Under the pieces are notes generated by a model. That model ran no database searches, was not told where the DNA came from, and saw only the letters and a program-made list of their open reading frames with translations. 64,000 bases of DNA from CBDCCT01 sp965214995 (lineage in GTDB: Bacteria; Deinococcota; Deinococci; Deinococcales; Trueperaceae): the NCBI GenBank assembly GCA_965214995.1, contig CBDCCT010000002.1, positions 1,984,001 through 2,048,000 of the forward strand. Reading direction: 5' to 3'. The position numbers and the translations under genes were made by a program. Numbering within the stretch: position 1 is the stretch's first letter; every line of letters begins with the position of its first letter. Positions 46,093 to 55,255 of this stretch are shown here, in pieces.

Positions 46093-46371
46093 GATTCATC
46101 AAGCTCCTGTTGAACGAAGAACGAAAGTCGAGGAGGATGTGGAGGGTTAACGATAGTCTTTACTACATCACAGTGGGTTGTCCGAAGTATTAAAATTCGC
46201 CCCAAAAGTATTCACCCATAACACATCCACAGACAGGGTCTGTGTCAAGGGCTCCGCTCATTATAAAGGGGTTCTTCCCCGTTGTATGTTCTTTATTCAC
46301 GCGCCGCCGTTCTCTTTTTAGTCTTTTCAACGCGTTGAGCCGGAGACTCGAGCCCCGCCTATGAACTCAGC
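46093..46371. other. Spacer upstream of beta-helix lipoprotein
   Basis: 279 nt, AT-rich around 46150-46210 (minus strand has TAAAGACTATCG and TTTTAATAC, promoter-like) and one CTCGAG near 46341. Nothing coding seen. Confidence 0.4.
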
Positions 46372-47247
46372 CTACGCCAGCCCCGCCCCCTCGCGCACCA
46401 CCCGCGCGATGTTCGACACGTCCTCGTCGCCCAGGCCCCGCCCCACTAAGCCCGTCTCGAGCTGCTCCACATAGGCCGCGACGGGGACGGGGACGCCTAA
46501 AGCTCGAGCCGTCTCCAAGGCGATACCCAAATCCTTGCGGTGGAGCCGCGTGCGAAAGCCCAGCGGGTAGGTGTTGCGAATCATGTTGTCCGCGCGGTTG
46601 GTCAAGACCCACGAGCCCGCCGCGCCCCCCGACACGGCCCGGTGCGCCGCCTCGACGTCCACGCCCGCCGCCAGCGCAATCGCCAGCCCCTCGGCCACCG
46701 CCGCGTAAGTGCCCGCGATGATGACTTGGTTGACCGCCTTGGTTACCTGGCCGCTGCCGACGGGGCCAACAAAGGTGATGGTCTTGCCGAGGGGTTCCAA
46801 CACCCCCCGAACCCGCTCCAGCACCTCCGCCTTCCCGCCCACCATGATGGACAGCGTGCCCTTTTCGGCCCCCTCGGAGCCGCCGGACACGGGCGCGTCG
46901 AGCATGTCTACACCTTTGTCGCCAAGTTTCGCCGCAATCTCGCGGGTGATCTCTGGGGAGATGGTGCTCATGTCGATAAGCACGCTTCCCTCTTTCATGC
47001 CGTGAGCGGCACCGTCCTCGCCCAAGACCACCGCCTCCACGTCGGGCGTGTCGCTCACCATCGTGAGAACTACGTCCGCGCCCGCCGCGGCTTCTTTGGG
47101 GCTCGCCGCCCGCGCCGCGCCCGCCGCCGCCACGGGCTCCTCGCGCTCGCGGGTGCGGTTATGAACCGTCACGTCGAAGCCCGCTTCAACCAACCGCGTC
47201 GCCATCGGCGCGCCCATCGTGCCCAAACCGATAAAGGCCACTTTCAT
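46372..47247 (-). CDS. Beta-hydroxyacid dehydrogenase (3-hydroxyisobutyrate / tartronate semialdehyde reductase family)
   Basis: 291 residues. VAFIGLGTMGAPMATRLVEA is the NAD(P)-binding motif with the family's conserved MG-PM step, then MLDAPVSGGSEGAEKGTLSI (substrate-binding SGG) and TKAVNQVIIAGTYAAVAEGL with the catalytic Lys. Its substrate is uncertain (3-hydroxyisobutyrate, tartronate semialdehyde or succinic semialdehyde). Ribosome binding site GGAGGAGG. Divergent from aroA. Confidence 0.9.
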   Translation of the reverse strand: MKVAFIGLGTMGAPMATRLVEAGFDVTVHNRTREREEPVAAAGAARAASPKEAAAGADVVLTMVSDTPDVEAVVLGEDGAAHGMKEGSVLIDMSTISPEITREIAAKLGDKGVDMLDAPVSGGSEGAEKGTLSIMVGGKAEVLERVRGVLEPLGKTITFVGPVGSGQVTKAVNQVIIAGTYAAVAEGLAIALAAGVDVEAAHRAVSGGAAGSWVLTNRADNMIRNTYPLGFRTRLHRKDLGIALETARALGVPVPVAAYVEQLETGLVGRGLGDEDVSNIARVVREGAGLA

Positions 47248-47302
47248 AAAAAACCTCCTCCCGCCATTATGACCCCTTGGACGAAGTTCACAGGGCGGGT
47301 GC

Positions 47303-47308
47303 TATGCT
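47303..47308 (+). promoter_or_regulatory. -10 box, leaderless start of aroA
   Basis: TATGCT, 6 nt before the ATG at 47315. Confidence 0.6.
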
Positions 47309-47314
47309 CTGCTC

Positions 47315-48640
47315 ATGCAGAACGCGCACCTGGACGCTTTGACTTACCCCGACACCCTCGCCATCCGCCCCAAAACCAACCTTGACGCCTCCCTGAGCGT
47401 GCCCGGCTCCAAAAGCCTCACCAACCGGGCGCTCATCACCGCCGCGCTCGCCGAGGGCGCGTCGGTCTTGCGCGGCGGGCTCGTCGCGGAGGATTCGGAG
47501 GTGATGGCGCGGGCGCTTGGTACACTCGGCATCCCGGTGGCGCTCGAGGGGACGACCTTTACGGTGCAGGGGCAGGGGGGGCGGATTCCTGCATCCGAGG
47601 CAGATTTAGACCTGCGCCTCTCGGGCACCTCGATTCGCTTTCTTACCGCGCTGGTCGCGTTGGGCAGAGGCCGCTACCGCCTAGACGGCTCCGCCCGGAT
47701 GCGCGAGCGGCCCATTCAGGACCTTCTCTCGGCGCTTCGTGCGCTCGGCGCAACCGCGGCAACGGAGTTTGAGACCGGTTGCCCGCCCGTGGTCGTCGAG
47801 GCGCGCGGGCTTAAGGGCGGCGTGGCCGACATCGCCGGAGACCGCTCCTCGCAGTACCTGTCGGCGCTGCTCATGGTCGCGCCCTACGCGCTAGCCCCGG
47901 TGACGCTTACTGTGAAGGGCGAGCTTCAGTCAAAGCCTTTTATCGACATGACGGTGTCGCTGATGCAAGACTTTGGGGTGGAGGTGGCTCGAGCGGGCTA
48001 CAAAAAGTTTGTTGTACAACCCTCCCGCTACGAAGCGCGCGACTACGCCGTCGAGGGAGACGCGATGGCGGCGGGCTACTTCTGGGCGGCGGCGGCCATC
48101 GTGGGGGGGCGTGTGAGGGTCGAGAACGTGGGCCGCAACTCCACCCAGGGCGACCGGCGTTTGGCCGACGTGCTGGGGGAGATGGGCTGCGGGGTACGTT
48201 GGGAAGCCTCAAGCTGCGAGGTCACCGCCCCACCGGACGGCGTCCTAAAGGGCGGCACCTTTGACTTAAATGACATGCCCGACCAGGCGCAGACGCTCGC
48301 GGTGGTGGCGCTTTTTGCCGACCGGGCGGTGCGCATCGAAAACGTGTGGAACCTGCGCATCAAGGAAACCGACCGTTTGAAAGCGGTGGCGACCGAGCTG
48401 CGCAAGCTGGGAGCCAGAGTCGGAGAGGAGCATGGCGCGTTGGTGGTGCATCCTTTAGCTCGAGCCCCTGTTCATGAAAATATCCACACCGACACCTACA
48501 CGATTGATACCTACGGCGACCACCGCATGGCGATGGCCTTTGCGCTCGCCGGGCTGCGCCTCCCCGGCGTCGTCATCCGCGACCCCGGCTGCGTCGCCAA
48601 AACCTTTCCTGACTTCTTCGAGGTGCTTTCGGCTTTATGA
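47315..48640 (+). CDS. aroA: 3-phosphoshikimate 1-carboxyvinyltransferase (EPSP synthase)
   Basis: 441 residues. Adds enolpyruvate from PEP to shikimate-3-phosphate. Conserved runs: VPGSKSLTNRALITAALAEG, LRLSGTSIRFLTALVALGRG (a variant of the usual LGNAGTAxR loop), GDRSSQYLSALLMVAPYA and YGDHRMAMAFALAGLR. The PEP/glyphosate loop reads LSGTSIR in place of GNAGTAMR, i.e. the class of EPSPS with Thr-Ser; sensitivity to glyphosate cannot be judged. Start leaderless by TATGCT. Confidence 0.95.
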   Translation: MQNAHLDALTYPDTLAIRPKTNLDASLSVPGSKSLTNRALITAALAEGASVLRGGLVAEDSEVMARALGTLGIPVALEGTTFTVQGQGGRIPASEADLDLRLSGTSIRFLTALVALGRGRYRLDGSARMRERPIQDLLSALRALGATAATEFETGCPPVVVEARGLKGGVADIAGDRSSQYLSALLMVAPYALAPVTLTVKGELQSKPFIDMTVSLMQDFGVEVARAGYKKFVVQPSRYEARDYAVEGDAMAAGYFWAAAAIVGGRVRVENVGRNSTQGDRRLADVLGEMGCGVRWEASSCEVTAPPDGVLKGGTFDLNDMPDQAQTLAVVALFADRAVRIENVWNLRIKETDRLKAVATELRKLGARVGEEHGALVVHPLARAPVHENIHTDTYTIDTYGDHRMAMAFALAGLRLPGVVIRDPGCVAKTFPDFFEVLSAL

Positions 48641-48697
48641 CCCGACCTGCTTTGTGACCCAATCCAGGTGCGTTCGCTGCGCTATAGTGGGGCCGAT

Positions 48698-48742
48698 ATG
48701 AACGGGAGTGGTGACGGAATGCACATGACGAGGCGGCTATGA
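48698..48742 (+). CDS. Candidate 14-codon mini-ORF coupled to cmk
   Basis: ATG-AAC-GGG-AGT-GGT-GAC-GGA-ATG-CAC-ATG-ACG-AGG-CGG-CTA-TGA. Its TGA overlaps the cmk ATG (ATGA). TATAGT (48683-48688) lies 9 nt before its ATG. It could be a translational-coupling leader for cmk, or chance. No similarity is visible. Confidence 0.35.
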   Translation: MNGSGDGMHMTRRL

Positions 48743-49440
48743 CGCAAACGGCGGAGCGAGAAGCGGACAGGGTGAGCGGCGTGGGTGACAAAACGGGCGG
48801 CGCGGGCCACGACGTCGTGACGATAGACGGCCCCGCGGCCTCGGGCAAGTCGAGCGTGGCGCGGCTCGCCGCCGGGCTCTTGGGCGTCCCTTACGTCTCG
48901 AGCGGCCTCCTGTACCGCGCGGCGACCTATCTGGTACTGCTTCATGACGTAGACGCGGCGGACGAGGCGGCGGTGCTGGCGCTCCTCGAAAAGCACGACG
49001 TTCTTTTGGACGCCCGCCTGAACGCGCCCAACCGCATCCTCTTGGACGGTCAGGACGTGTCGCAGGCGCTTCATACCGACCAGGTGGACGCGCTCGTCTC
49101 GAGCGTCGCGCGCCACCCCGAGGTGCGCGTGTGGGTCTATCGGCGGCTGCGCGAGGTCCGTGGGGCCTTTGTGATTGAAGGGCGCGACATGGGCCGGGTG
49201 GTTTTCCCCGACGCGCGGCACAAGTTTTACCTCACCGCCACGCCCGAGGTGCGCGCGGCGCGGCGGGTGGGGGAGAGGCGCGCGGGGCTCGCCGAGGTGA
49301 CCGAGGCGCTCAAAAAACGCGACCTGCTCGACACGAAGCAGCTCGAGCCCGCCCCCGACGCCGTCCACTTAGACACGAGCGGTCTGACCATCGACGAGGT
49401 GGTCGCGCGCATACTTACGCACATCCGTGAGGACGCCTGA
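48739..49440 (+). CDS. cmk: (d)CMP kinase
   Basis: 233 residues. P-loop VTIDGPAASGKSSVARLAAG, YVSSGLLYRAATYLVLLHDV (substrate-binding), and VIEGRDMGRVVFPDARHKFY with the CMP-binding RD. It phosphorylates CMP and dCMP. Between aroA and nadK on one strand. The N-terminal ~25 residues (TQTAEREADRVSGVGDKTGG) are not part of the fold and may be absent if a downstream GTG is used. Confidence 0.94.
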   Translation: MTQTAEREADRVSGVGDKTGGAGHDVVTIDGPAASGKSSVARLAAGLLGVPYVSSGLLYRAATYLVLLHDVDAADEAAVLALLEKHDVLLDARLNAPNRILLDGQDVSQALHTDQVDALVSSVARHPEVRVWVYRRLREVRGAFVIEGRDMGRVVFPDARHKFYLTATPEVRAARRVGERRAGLAEVTEALKKRDLLDTKQLEPAPDAVHLDTSGLTIDEVVARILTHIREDA

Positions 49441-49507
49441 GCACGCGTCACATTGTAATAATGAGTAGGCGTTCACGCAACACCTCAACTCTCTCAGACT
49501 CCCAACC

Positions 49508-50383
49508 ATGAATCCAGCCTTCACCACCCCCGCCCACGCGCTGGACCGCGTCGTCATCACCAGCACCCGCCACAAACCCGAGGCGCATCCCCTAGCCGAG
49601 GAGAGCGCCGAACGGCTGCGCGCGCTCGAGGTGGACGTTACTTTGGATTTGGCGGGCGACCTCCCCTTGGCGCAAGAGGCCGGAACAGACTTAGTCATCG
49701 CCATCGGCGGGGATGGCACGATTCTCTCGACCGCACGGCGTCTTGTCGGCACGTCCCTGCCGACGCTGGGCGTGAATTTGGGCAAGCTGGGCTTTCTGGC
49801 CGAACACAGCCCCGAAGATTTGCGGACGTACTTAGGAGGCGGGACGCCCGACGGCTGGCGCTTGAGCCCCAAGATGATGCTCCAGGTGAGCCTGCACGGC
49901 GCCGAAGGCGAAACCGTCCGCTACGCGCTGAATGAGTTTTTCGTGTCCCAGGGGGTGATGACGCGGCTCGTCAACATTGACATGGCGGTGGACGGCCTCC
50001 ACGCCTCGCAGTACCGCGCCGACGGGCTCGTCATCTCCTCCCCGGTGGGCTCGACGGGCTACTCGCTCTCGCTGGGCGGCCCCATCCTGAGTCAGGGGTT
50101 GCGCGCGTTCGTGGTCACGCCCATCGCGCCGCACGCGCTCACGAACCGGCCCATCATCATCGAGGGTTCGTCAAGGGTGCGTTTCGAGGTCCACGGCCCG
50201 GCGGGCGAGCTGGCGCTCGTCGGGGACTCGCACGAGAGGCTCGAGCTGCGCGAGGGGGACGCCTTTACCGTCTCGAGCGCGCCCACCGATTTCGTGTTGG
50301 TGTCGTCAAGCAAGCGCACCTATTTCGACATCCTGCGTCACAAGCTCGCCTGGAGCCAAACGCCCCGGCTGCGCGGTACCTGA
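49508..50383 (+). CDS. nadK: NAD kinase
   Basis: 291 residues. GGDGTILSTARRLVGTSLPT is the GGDG motif, GVNLGKLGFLAE the second loop, NEFFVSQG the NE motif, and ADGLVISSPVGSTGYSLSLG the conserved acidic/substrate region; HALTNRPIIIEG in the C-terminal domain. It makes NADP+ from NAD+ and ATP. ATG at 49508 has no strong binding site (CCAACC); no -10 box found at 6 nt. Confidence 0.95.
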   Translation: MNPAFTTPAHALDRVVITSTRHKPEAHPLAEESAERLRALEVDVTLDLAGDLPLAQEAGTDLVIAIGGDGTILSTARRLVGTSLPTLGVNLGKLGFLAEHSPEDLRTYLGGGTPDGWRLSPKMMLQVSLHGAEGETVRYALNEFFVSQGVMTRLVNIDMAVDGLHASQYRADGLVISSPVGSTGYSLSLGGPILSQGLRAFVVTPIAPHALTNRPIIIEGSSRVRFEVHGPAGELALVGDSHERLELREGDAFTVSSAPTDFVLVSSSKRTYFDILRHKLAWSQTPRLRGT

Positions 50384-50547
50384 ACGTGCGCCCACCCGCC
50401 ACCGCTCCTGGCCCACCAAGTCGCCTGCCCACAAAAGAGCCCAAGGGCTCTCACCTTTGTAACGTAAACCCAAAAGTTGGCTCTGGGACGCGTCAAAACG
50501 TGTGTTAGCTTGCTGCCGCGCTGCCTCATGCGCGTCACGCTAGGGCC

Positions 50548-51180
50548 ATGTCGAGACTACGACCGGAATTTTTCAGACGAGAGGACGAGCGCCCGGACGG
50601 GCAATTTTACCGACAGCCGCGCCTCGTCAACCACCTCGACGACGCCGCGCTGGGGCGGGTCGAGGCGCTTTATGATGAGCTTTTGCCCGCGGGCGGGCAC
50701 GTTTTGGACCTCATGGCGAGCTATGAATCGCACCTGTCAAACAAAGTAGGCCGGGTGACGGGGTTGGGGCTTAACGCGGCTGAGCTCGAGCACAACCGCC
50801 GCCTAAGCGACTACGTCGTCTTCGACCTCAACCGTTCGGACAAACTCCCTTTCGAGACGGCGACCTTCGACGGCACAGTTTGCACTGTGAGCGTGCAGTA
50901 CATGACGCGGCCCTCGGAAACGTTTATGGAGGTGGCGCGCACTTTAAAAGACGGCGCACCCTTCGTCGTCACCTTTTCCAACCGGATGTTCCCGACCAAG
51001 GCGGTGCTGGTCTGGCGCGCGAGCGACGACGAGGCGCACATCCGGCTGGTGAAACATTACTTCCAGGGCACCGCGGCTTTTGGCAAGGTCCACGTGCGGC
51101 GCTCCGTGCCGCGGACGGGCGACCCCGTTTACGCGCTGTGGGCCTTTAAGGAAAGGGAGCCGCAGCCAGGGTTTAACTAA
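50548..51180 (+). CDS. SAM-dependent methyltransferase-like protein
   Basis: 210 residues. The glycine-rich SAM loop reads GHVLDLMASYESHLSNK-VGRVTGLGLNAAELEHN: a modified motif I (LDLMAS instead of LDLGCG), followed by VFDLNRSDKLPFETATFDGT and VSVQYMTRPSETFMEVARTL. The group is found in cyanobacteria and Deinococcota as an uncharacterised methyltransferase-type protein. Loss of the GxG step could mean a changed SAM pocket. Position just before the LpxB-related gene suggests membrane or lipid context, without proof. Confidence 0.75.
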   Translation: MSRLRPEFFRREDERPDGQFYRQPRLVNHLDDAALGRVEALYDELLPAGGHVLDLMASYESHLSNKVGRVTGLGLNAAELEHNRRLSDYVVFDLNRSDKLPFETATFDGTVCTVSVQYMTRPSETFMEVARTLKDGAPFVVTFSNRMFPTKAVLVWRASDDEAHIRLVKHYFQGTAAFGKVHVRRSVPRTGDPVYALWAFKEREPQPGFN

Positions 51181-51219
51181 CGCCTCTTTTGCGCCGCGCA
51201 CGCCCCGGCACAAGCAACG

Positions 51220-51225
51220 TATGAT
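51220..51225 (+). promoter_or_regulatory. -10 box before the LpxB-related gene
   Basis: TATGAT, 8 nt before the GTG at 51234; about two nucleotides longer than the usual spacing here. Confidence 0.5.
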
Positions 51226-51233
51226 GCTAGAAC

Positions 51234-52430
51234 GTGCGCGTCACCTTTTTATCCAACGGCTATGGGGAGGACGCGCTCGGCGCTCTTCTCCTTGACGAAA
51301 TGCGGGAAAGATTGCCCGGAGCCCTCTTTGCCGCTTTTCCAACCGTAGATTCGGGCCGCGCCTACGAGCCTCTGGGGGTGCCTATCCTCGGCCCCCGTCA
51401 GGTGATGCCGAGCGGCGGGCTTTTGCTGCACAGTTCCTCGATGTTTTGGCAAGACATGCGCGCGGGTTTTCTTAAAATGACAAGTCGGCAGGTGGGGGCG
51501 TTGCGGGCCCTCGAGACGGATCTCCTCGTCATCGTCGGCGACGTTTACGCGCTCGCGCTCTCCACGTTCGTCCGCACCCGCGCGCGCTACTACGTCCAAC
51601 CCCTCGTGTCGGTCTACCATCAGGGCGGCCATAGACGCGACCACAGACTCAACCGGCGTTTTATGGAGGCGTTTACGGGGCTCGAGCGTTCTCTCATCCG
51701 CCGCACCGTCGCCCACGTTTACGTGCGAGACGAACCGACGGCGGCGTATCTTGAAAAGGCCGGGCTGAAAAACGTAAGTGCCCTGGGTAATCCTATGCTA
51801 GACATGTTGGAACCGCAAATGGCGCTCGAGCTTCCCCTTACCTCGCCTGTGGTGGCGCTCCTGCCTGGCACACGCACTTACGCAGAGGCGTCACTGACAA
51901 ACATGCTGGCGGCGCTCTCAAGATGGCCCGAGGCCGCGGGTCTCGTCGCCTGGGCGCGCGGGGGGCTGCCACAGGTGGAGGGGTGGGGGCTCGAGCCTCC
52001 CAAAAACACTGAATGTGTGGGCGTTTACGTGCGCGAGGCGCAACGGGTCTATGTGCTGAAAAACCGCTTTGCCGACGCCCTCCACGCCGCCGACTTAACC
52101 CTCGGCACGGCGGGCACCGCCAACGAGCAGGCGGCGGCGCTCGGCCTGCCCGTGGTCGCCTTTCCGGTGCCGCCTTTTTACACGCAAAGTTTTTTGGAGA
52201 ACCAAAAACGTCTTTTGTCGGACGCGTTGACCCTAAGTAAACCAGAGCCGGACACCTTAACAGCAACCCTTAAAGAACTCTGGCACGACCGGGACCTTTA
52301 TGAGAGGGCGGCTCGAGCGGGCCGCGAACGTATGGGCGAGCCCGGAGGAACCCAGGCCATCGTCGCCGACATCCTGCGCCGTGAAGGATTGGGTGAGTCC
52401 GTGACACTCCCCACCGCCCCACCGCCCTAA
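51234..52430 (+). CDS. LpxB-related protein (lipid-A-disaccharide synthase-like family)
   Basis: 398 residues, GT-B-like. VTFLSNGYGEDALGALLLDEMRER, YEPLGVPILGPRQVMPSGGL, LLVIVGDVYALALSTFVRTR and LGTAGTANEQAAALGLPVVA are conserved in a cyanobacterial/Deinococcota LpxB-like family without known activity. Deinococcota do not make classical lipid A, so another glycolipid substrate is likelier; this is inference. Start GTG at 51234. Confidence 0.85.
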   Translation: MRVTFLSNGYGEDALGALLLDEMRERLPGALFAAFPTVDSGRAYEPLGVPILGPRQVMPSGGLLLHSSSMFWQDMRAGFLKMTSRQVGALRALETDLLVIVGDVYALALSTFVRTRARYYVQPLVSVYHQGGHRRDHRLNRRFMEAFTGLERSLIRRTVAHVYVRDEPTAAYLEKAGLKNVSALGNPMLDMLEPQMALELPLTSPVVALLPGTRTYAEASLTNMLAALSRWPEAAGLVAWARGGLPQVEGWGLEPPKNTECVGVYVREAQRVYVLKNRFADALHAADLTLGTAGTANEQAAALGLPVVAFPVPPFYTQSFLENQKRLLSDALTLSKPEPDTLTATLKELWHDRDLYERAARAGRERMGEPGGTQAIVADILRREGLGESVTLPTAPPP

Positions 52431-52434
52431 CTCC

Positions 52435-53508
52435 CTATTTGGTCTTCTCGAGCCTCTCCCGCAAAAAAGCCCACACCGACGCCTCCTCGGGGTCTAACCC
52501 CTCGACCTTTTGAAGCGTCTTGGACACGTCGCCTTTAAGCACCTCCGCCAGCGAACCCTCCAAATAAGCGTCGATCACGTCGGGGTGGACGTAGGACTGG
52601 CGGCAGACAGCGGGCGTGTTGCCCAGGCGCTCCGCCACGCGCTTGATGGCCGCGACAACGTTCTTTTTGGCCTGCGTCTCGGAACCCGGCTCCATCTCCT
52701 GGAGCGCCACCGCGGTCAAGACCGTGCCCGCCCAGGTGCGAAAGTCCTTGGCGGTAAAGTCCCTCTCAGTAACGCGCTTGAGGTAATCGTTCACGTCGTC
52801 GGCCCCCACGTCGCGCCGCTCGCCCTCTTCGTCAACGTACTTGAAAAGCTCGTAGCCGGGCGTTTCCAGACATTCCTTAACGATTTTGGCAAGGTGCTTG
52901 TTTTTAAGCTCGACGTGCCACTCTTTGTTGCTTTTGCCCGTGAAGTCAAAAACAACCTTTTGCCCCTCCACCTCCGCGTGCTTTTTGCGGATGGTGGTGA
53001 GGCCGTACGACTCGTTCTCCTCGGCGTATTCGGCGTTGCCGACGCGGATGAGGGTGGTTTCTAGGAGTTCGACCACCGCGGCCAGAACTTTGTCTTTGGG
53101 CAGCCCCGGCTGCGCCATATCCCGCGCCACGCGCTCCCTTATCCGGGGTAGGGTCTCGCCGAAAGAGATCATGCGGTCGTACTTGGCCCGCTCGCGCGCC
53201 TCGCGCCACTTCGGGTGATAGATGTACTGCTTGCGCCCCCGGTCGTCGCGCCCGGTCGCCTGGATGTGACCGTCGGGCATCGCGCAGATCCACACGTCGG
53301 TGTATGCGGGCGGGATGGCGAGCGCGTCGATGCGGGCGCGCACCTCCTTGTCTTTGCCTTTTTTACCTAAACGCCCACCGGCGGGCGTCTCATAGGTAAA
53401 GCCCTTGCCCCACTTTTTGCGCCGGTAGCCGGGCTCCTCGTCGCTCACATAGCGCAGGCCGGCCGCCTCCGCGGAGGCGGCCGGGTCTGCCGAGGTGTTG
53501 TCGCTCAT
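52435..53508 (-). CDS. DNA topoisomerase IB, eukaryotic/poxvirus type
   Basis: 357 residues. It relaxes supercoils of both signs by a 3'-phosphotyrosine cleavage. The N-terminal domain has AIPPAYTDVWICAMPDGHIQ-ATGRDDRGRKQYIYHPKWRE, a hallmark of bacterial TopIB. The catalytic part shows RVGNAEYAEENESYGLTTIR-KKHAEVEG (catalytic Arg and Lys), KNKHLAKIVKECLETPGYEL, TAKDFRTWAGTVLTAVALQE (Arg) and RQSYVHPDVIDAYLEGSLAE with the active Tyr. The gene converges on the LpxB-related gene with stops 4 nt apart. Confidence 0.93.
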   Translation of the reverse strand: MSDNTSADPAASAEAAGLRYVSDEEPGYRRKKWGKGFTYETPAGGRLGKKGKDKEVRARIDALAIPPAYTDVWICAMPDGHIQATGRDDRGRKQYIYHPKWREARERAKYDRMISFGETLPRIRERVARDMAQPGLPKDKVLAAVVELLETTLIRVGNAEYAEENESYGLTTIRKKHAEVEGQKVVFDFTGKSNKEWHVELKNKHLAKIVKECLETPGYELFKYVDEEGERRDVGADDVNDYLKRVTERDFTAKDFRTWAGTVLTAVALQEMEPGSETQAKKNVVAAIKRVAERLGNTPAVCRQSYVHPDVIDAYLEGSLAEVLKGDVSKTLQKVEGLDPEEASVWAFLRERLEKTK

Positions 53509-53535
53509 TTGCGCCTACTCATCCGAACTCTGGTG

Positions 53536-53928
53536 TTACGCCCGCGGGTCGTGGACGCGGCTCGCGCCGTTCGCCCCTAAGATGTCCACCGCCGCCCCCA
53601 CATCGTCCGCGTCGGCCTTGACGACGATGAGCTTCGCGCCGTGCGCCACGCTGTTGTCCAGATACTCCCGCTCGTCCTCGGGCACGTCCAGGTCGTTGAA
53701 CAGACCCGGCAGACCCGCAGGCGCGGCGGCGCTCCCCCCTCCGACAACCGCGCCGCCCGGCATACTGGCCCCCGCGCCCACAGGGACGGGCGGGTTGCTC
53801 CCCGCGGCGTTCCCCGCGCCGCCTTCGTTCTCAACCACCCGCGCCACGTCCAGCCCCGCGCGCTCGAGCTCGTCGAGCGCGCCGGAGAGGTTGCTGCCTT
53901 CGTCAAAAATGCCAATCACGGTTTTCAT
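53536..53928 (-). CDS. YflT-like stress protein with low-complexity linker
   Basis: 130 residues. MKTVIGIFDEGSNLSGALDE-LERAGLDVARVVENE and the C-terminal VVKADADDVGAAVDILGANG-ASRVHDPRA suggest a ferredoxin-like fold as in YflT-type 'general stress' proteins. In between is a Gly/Ala/Pro/Val linker (PPVPVGAGASMPGGAVVGGG). Acidic. Function unknown, likely stress-related in the cytoplasm. GAAGGAGG before the ATG. 27 nt downstream lies the start of topoisomerase IB on the same strand, so they may share a transcript. Confidence 0.75.
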   Translation of the reverse strand: MKTVIGIFDEGSNLSGALDELERAGLDVARVVENEGGAGNAAGSNPPVPVGAGASMPGGAVVGGGSAAAPAGLPGLFNDLDVPEDEREYLDNSVAHGAKLIVVKADADDVGAAVDILGANGASRVHDPRA

Positions 53929-54045
53929 GGTGCCTCCTTCAGAAGGTACGTCTTAAAACGTTTTCACCCTAATTCTCACCATAACAACGCGCAAGGAAGC
54001 GAAACTATCGGCTCTACAACAAAGTTTTCGCTCTTAAGCTCGAGC

Positions 54046-55239
54046 CTATTTGCGCAGCGCGGCCACGCCCGGCAGCGTCGCTCCTTCTAAAAACTCCAAA
54101 GAAGCGCCCCCCCCGGTCGAGATGTGGTCAATCTTGCCCCCCAGCCCCGTGGCGTTAAGCGCCGCCACCGAGTCGCCGCCGCCCACGACCGTATAGGCGT
54201 TCAGCGAGGCAATGGTTTGAGCGAGCGCGCGCGTGCCGGAGTCGAAGGGCGGCACCTCGAACACGCCCATCGGCCCGTTCCAAAAGATCGTTCTGGCGCT
54301 CTCCAAAGCCTTTTGGTAACTGCTCACCGCCTCGGGACCGATGTCCAGACCCCTGTAGCCGTCGGGAATCGCGTTCGACGGAAAAATCTTTGTCTCGGCA
54401 CCCTCGGTAATCTCACGCGCGCAAAGCGAATCTTCGGGCAAACGGAGGGTAACGCCCCGCTCTCCGGCACGCTTAAGCACATCCCGCGCCGTTTGAAGCG
54501 CGTCCTCCTCGACCAATGACGCCCCCACCTCGCCGCCCTGCGCCTTGAAAAACGTGTACGCCATCGCCCCGCCGATGAGGATGTCGTCGGCCAGTCCTAA
54601 CAGGTTCTCGATGACGCCGATTTTGTCCGACACCTTAGCGCCGCCCAGCACCACCTTGAAGGGTGATTCGGGATTTTTGAGAAGCTTTGACAGCACCTCG
54701 ACCTCGCGCGCCATAAGCTCCCCCGCCGCGCTCGACATGAGGAGCGCGACGCCTTCGGTCGAGGCGTGGGCGCGGTGCGCGGCCCCAAAAGCGTCGTTGA
54801 CGAACACCTCGGCGTAGGCGGCGAGTTCGCGGGCTAAACCGGGGTCGTTTTTGGTCTCGCGCGAGTCGAAGCGGAGGTTTTCAAGGAGCGTCACGCTGCC
54901 CTCGGGCGCTTCTTGAACGAACGTGGCCGTTCTTGACGTGGCAGGCCCCTGCGCCTTGAAATAACGGACCTCACGGCCTAAAAGTTCGGACAGGCGTTTG
55001 GCGACGGGCTCGAGCTGATACTTGTCCTCCGCCCCCTTGGGCCTTCCTAAGTGGCTCATTAAAACGAGCGTCGCGCCCCCGTCAAGTAATCTTTGAATCG
55101 TCGGCAGCGCCGCGCGGATGCGACTGTCATCGGTGATGACGCCCTCTTTGAGCGGCACGTTGAAGTCCGCGCGCATGAGGACGCGCTTACCCTTTACCTT
55201 GAGGTCTCGCAGCGTTCTGAGGTCGGTGGTTGCGTTCAT
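54046..55239 (-). CDS. pgk: Phosphoglycerate kinase
   Basis: 397 residues. It moves phosphate from 1,3-bisphosphoglycerate to ADP. KRVLMRADFNVPLKEGVITD-DSRIRAALPTI is the family start, LVLMSHLGRPKGAEDKYQLE the substrate site, ENLRFDSRETKNDPG, FKVVLGGAKVSDKIGVIENL, IFWNGPMGVFEVPPFDSGTR and VVGGGDSVAALNATG (nucleotide). Acts after GAPDH, encoded just upstream on the same strand with a terminator between them. AGGGGGAGG ribosome site. Confidence 0.97.
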   Translation of the reverse strand: MNATTDLRTLRDLKVKGKRVLMRADFNVPLKEGVITDDSRIRAALPTIQRLLDGGATLVLMSHLGRPKGAEDKYQLEPVAKRLSELLGREVRYFKAQGPATSRTATFVQEAPEGSVTLLENLRFDSRETKNDPGLARELAAYAEVFVNDAFGAAHRAHASTEGVALLMSSAAGELMAREVEVLSKLLKNPESPFKVVLGGAKVSDKIGVIENLLGLADDILIGGAMAYTFFKAQGGEVGASLVEEDALQTARDVLKRAGERGVTLRLPEDSLCAREITEGAETKIFPSNAIPDGYRGLDIGPEAVSSYQKALESARTIFWNGPMGVFEVPPFDSGTRALAQTIASLNAYTVVGGGDSVAALNATGLGGKIDHISTGGGASLEFLEGATLPGVAALRK

Positions 55240-55255
55240 CGTTCGGGCCTCCCCC

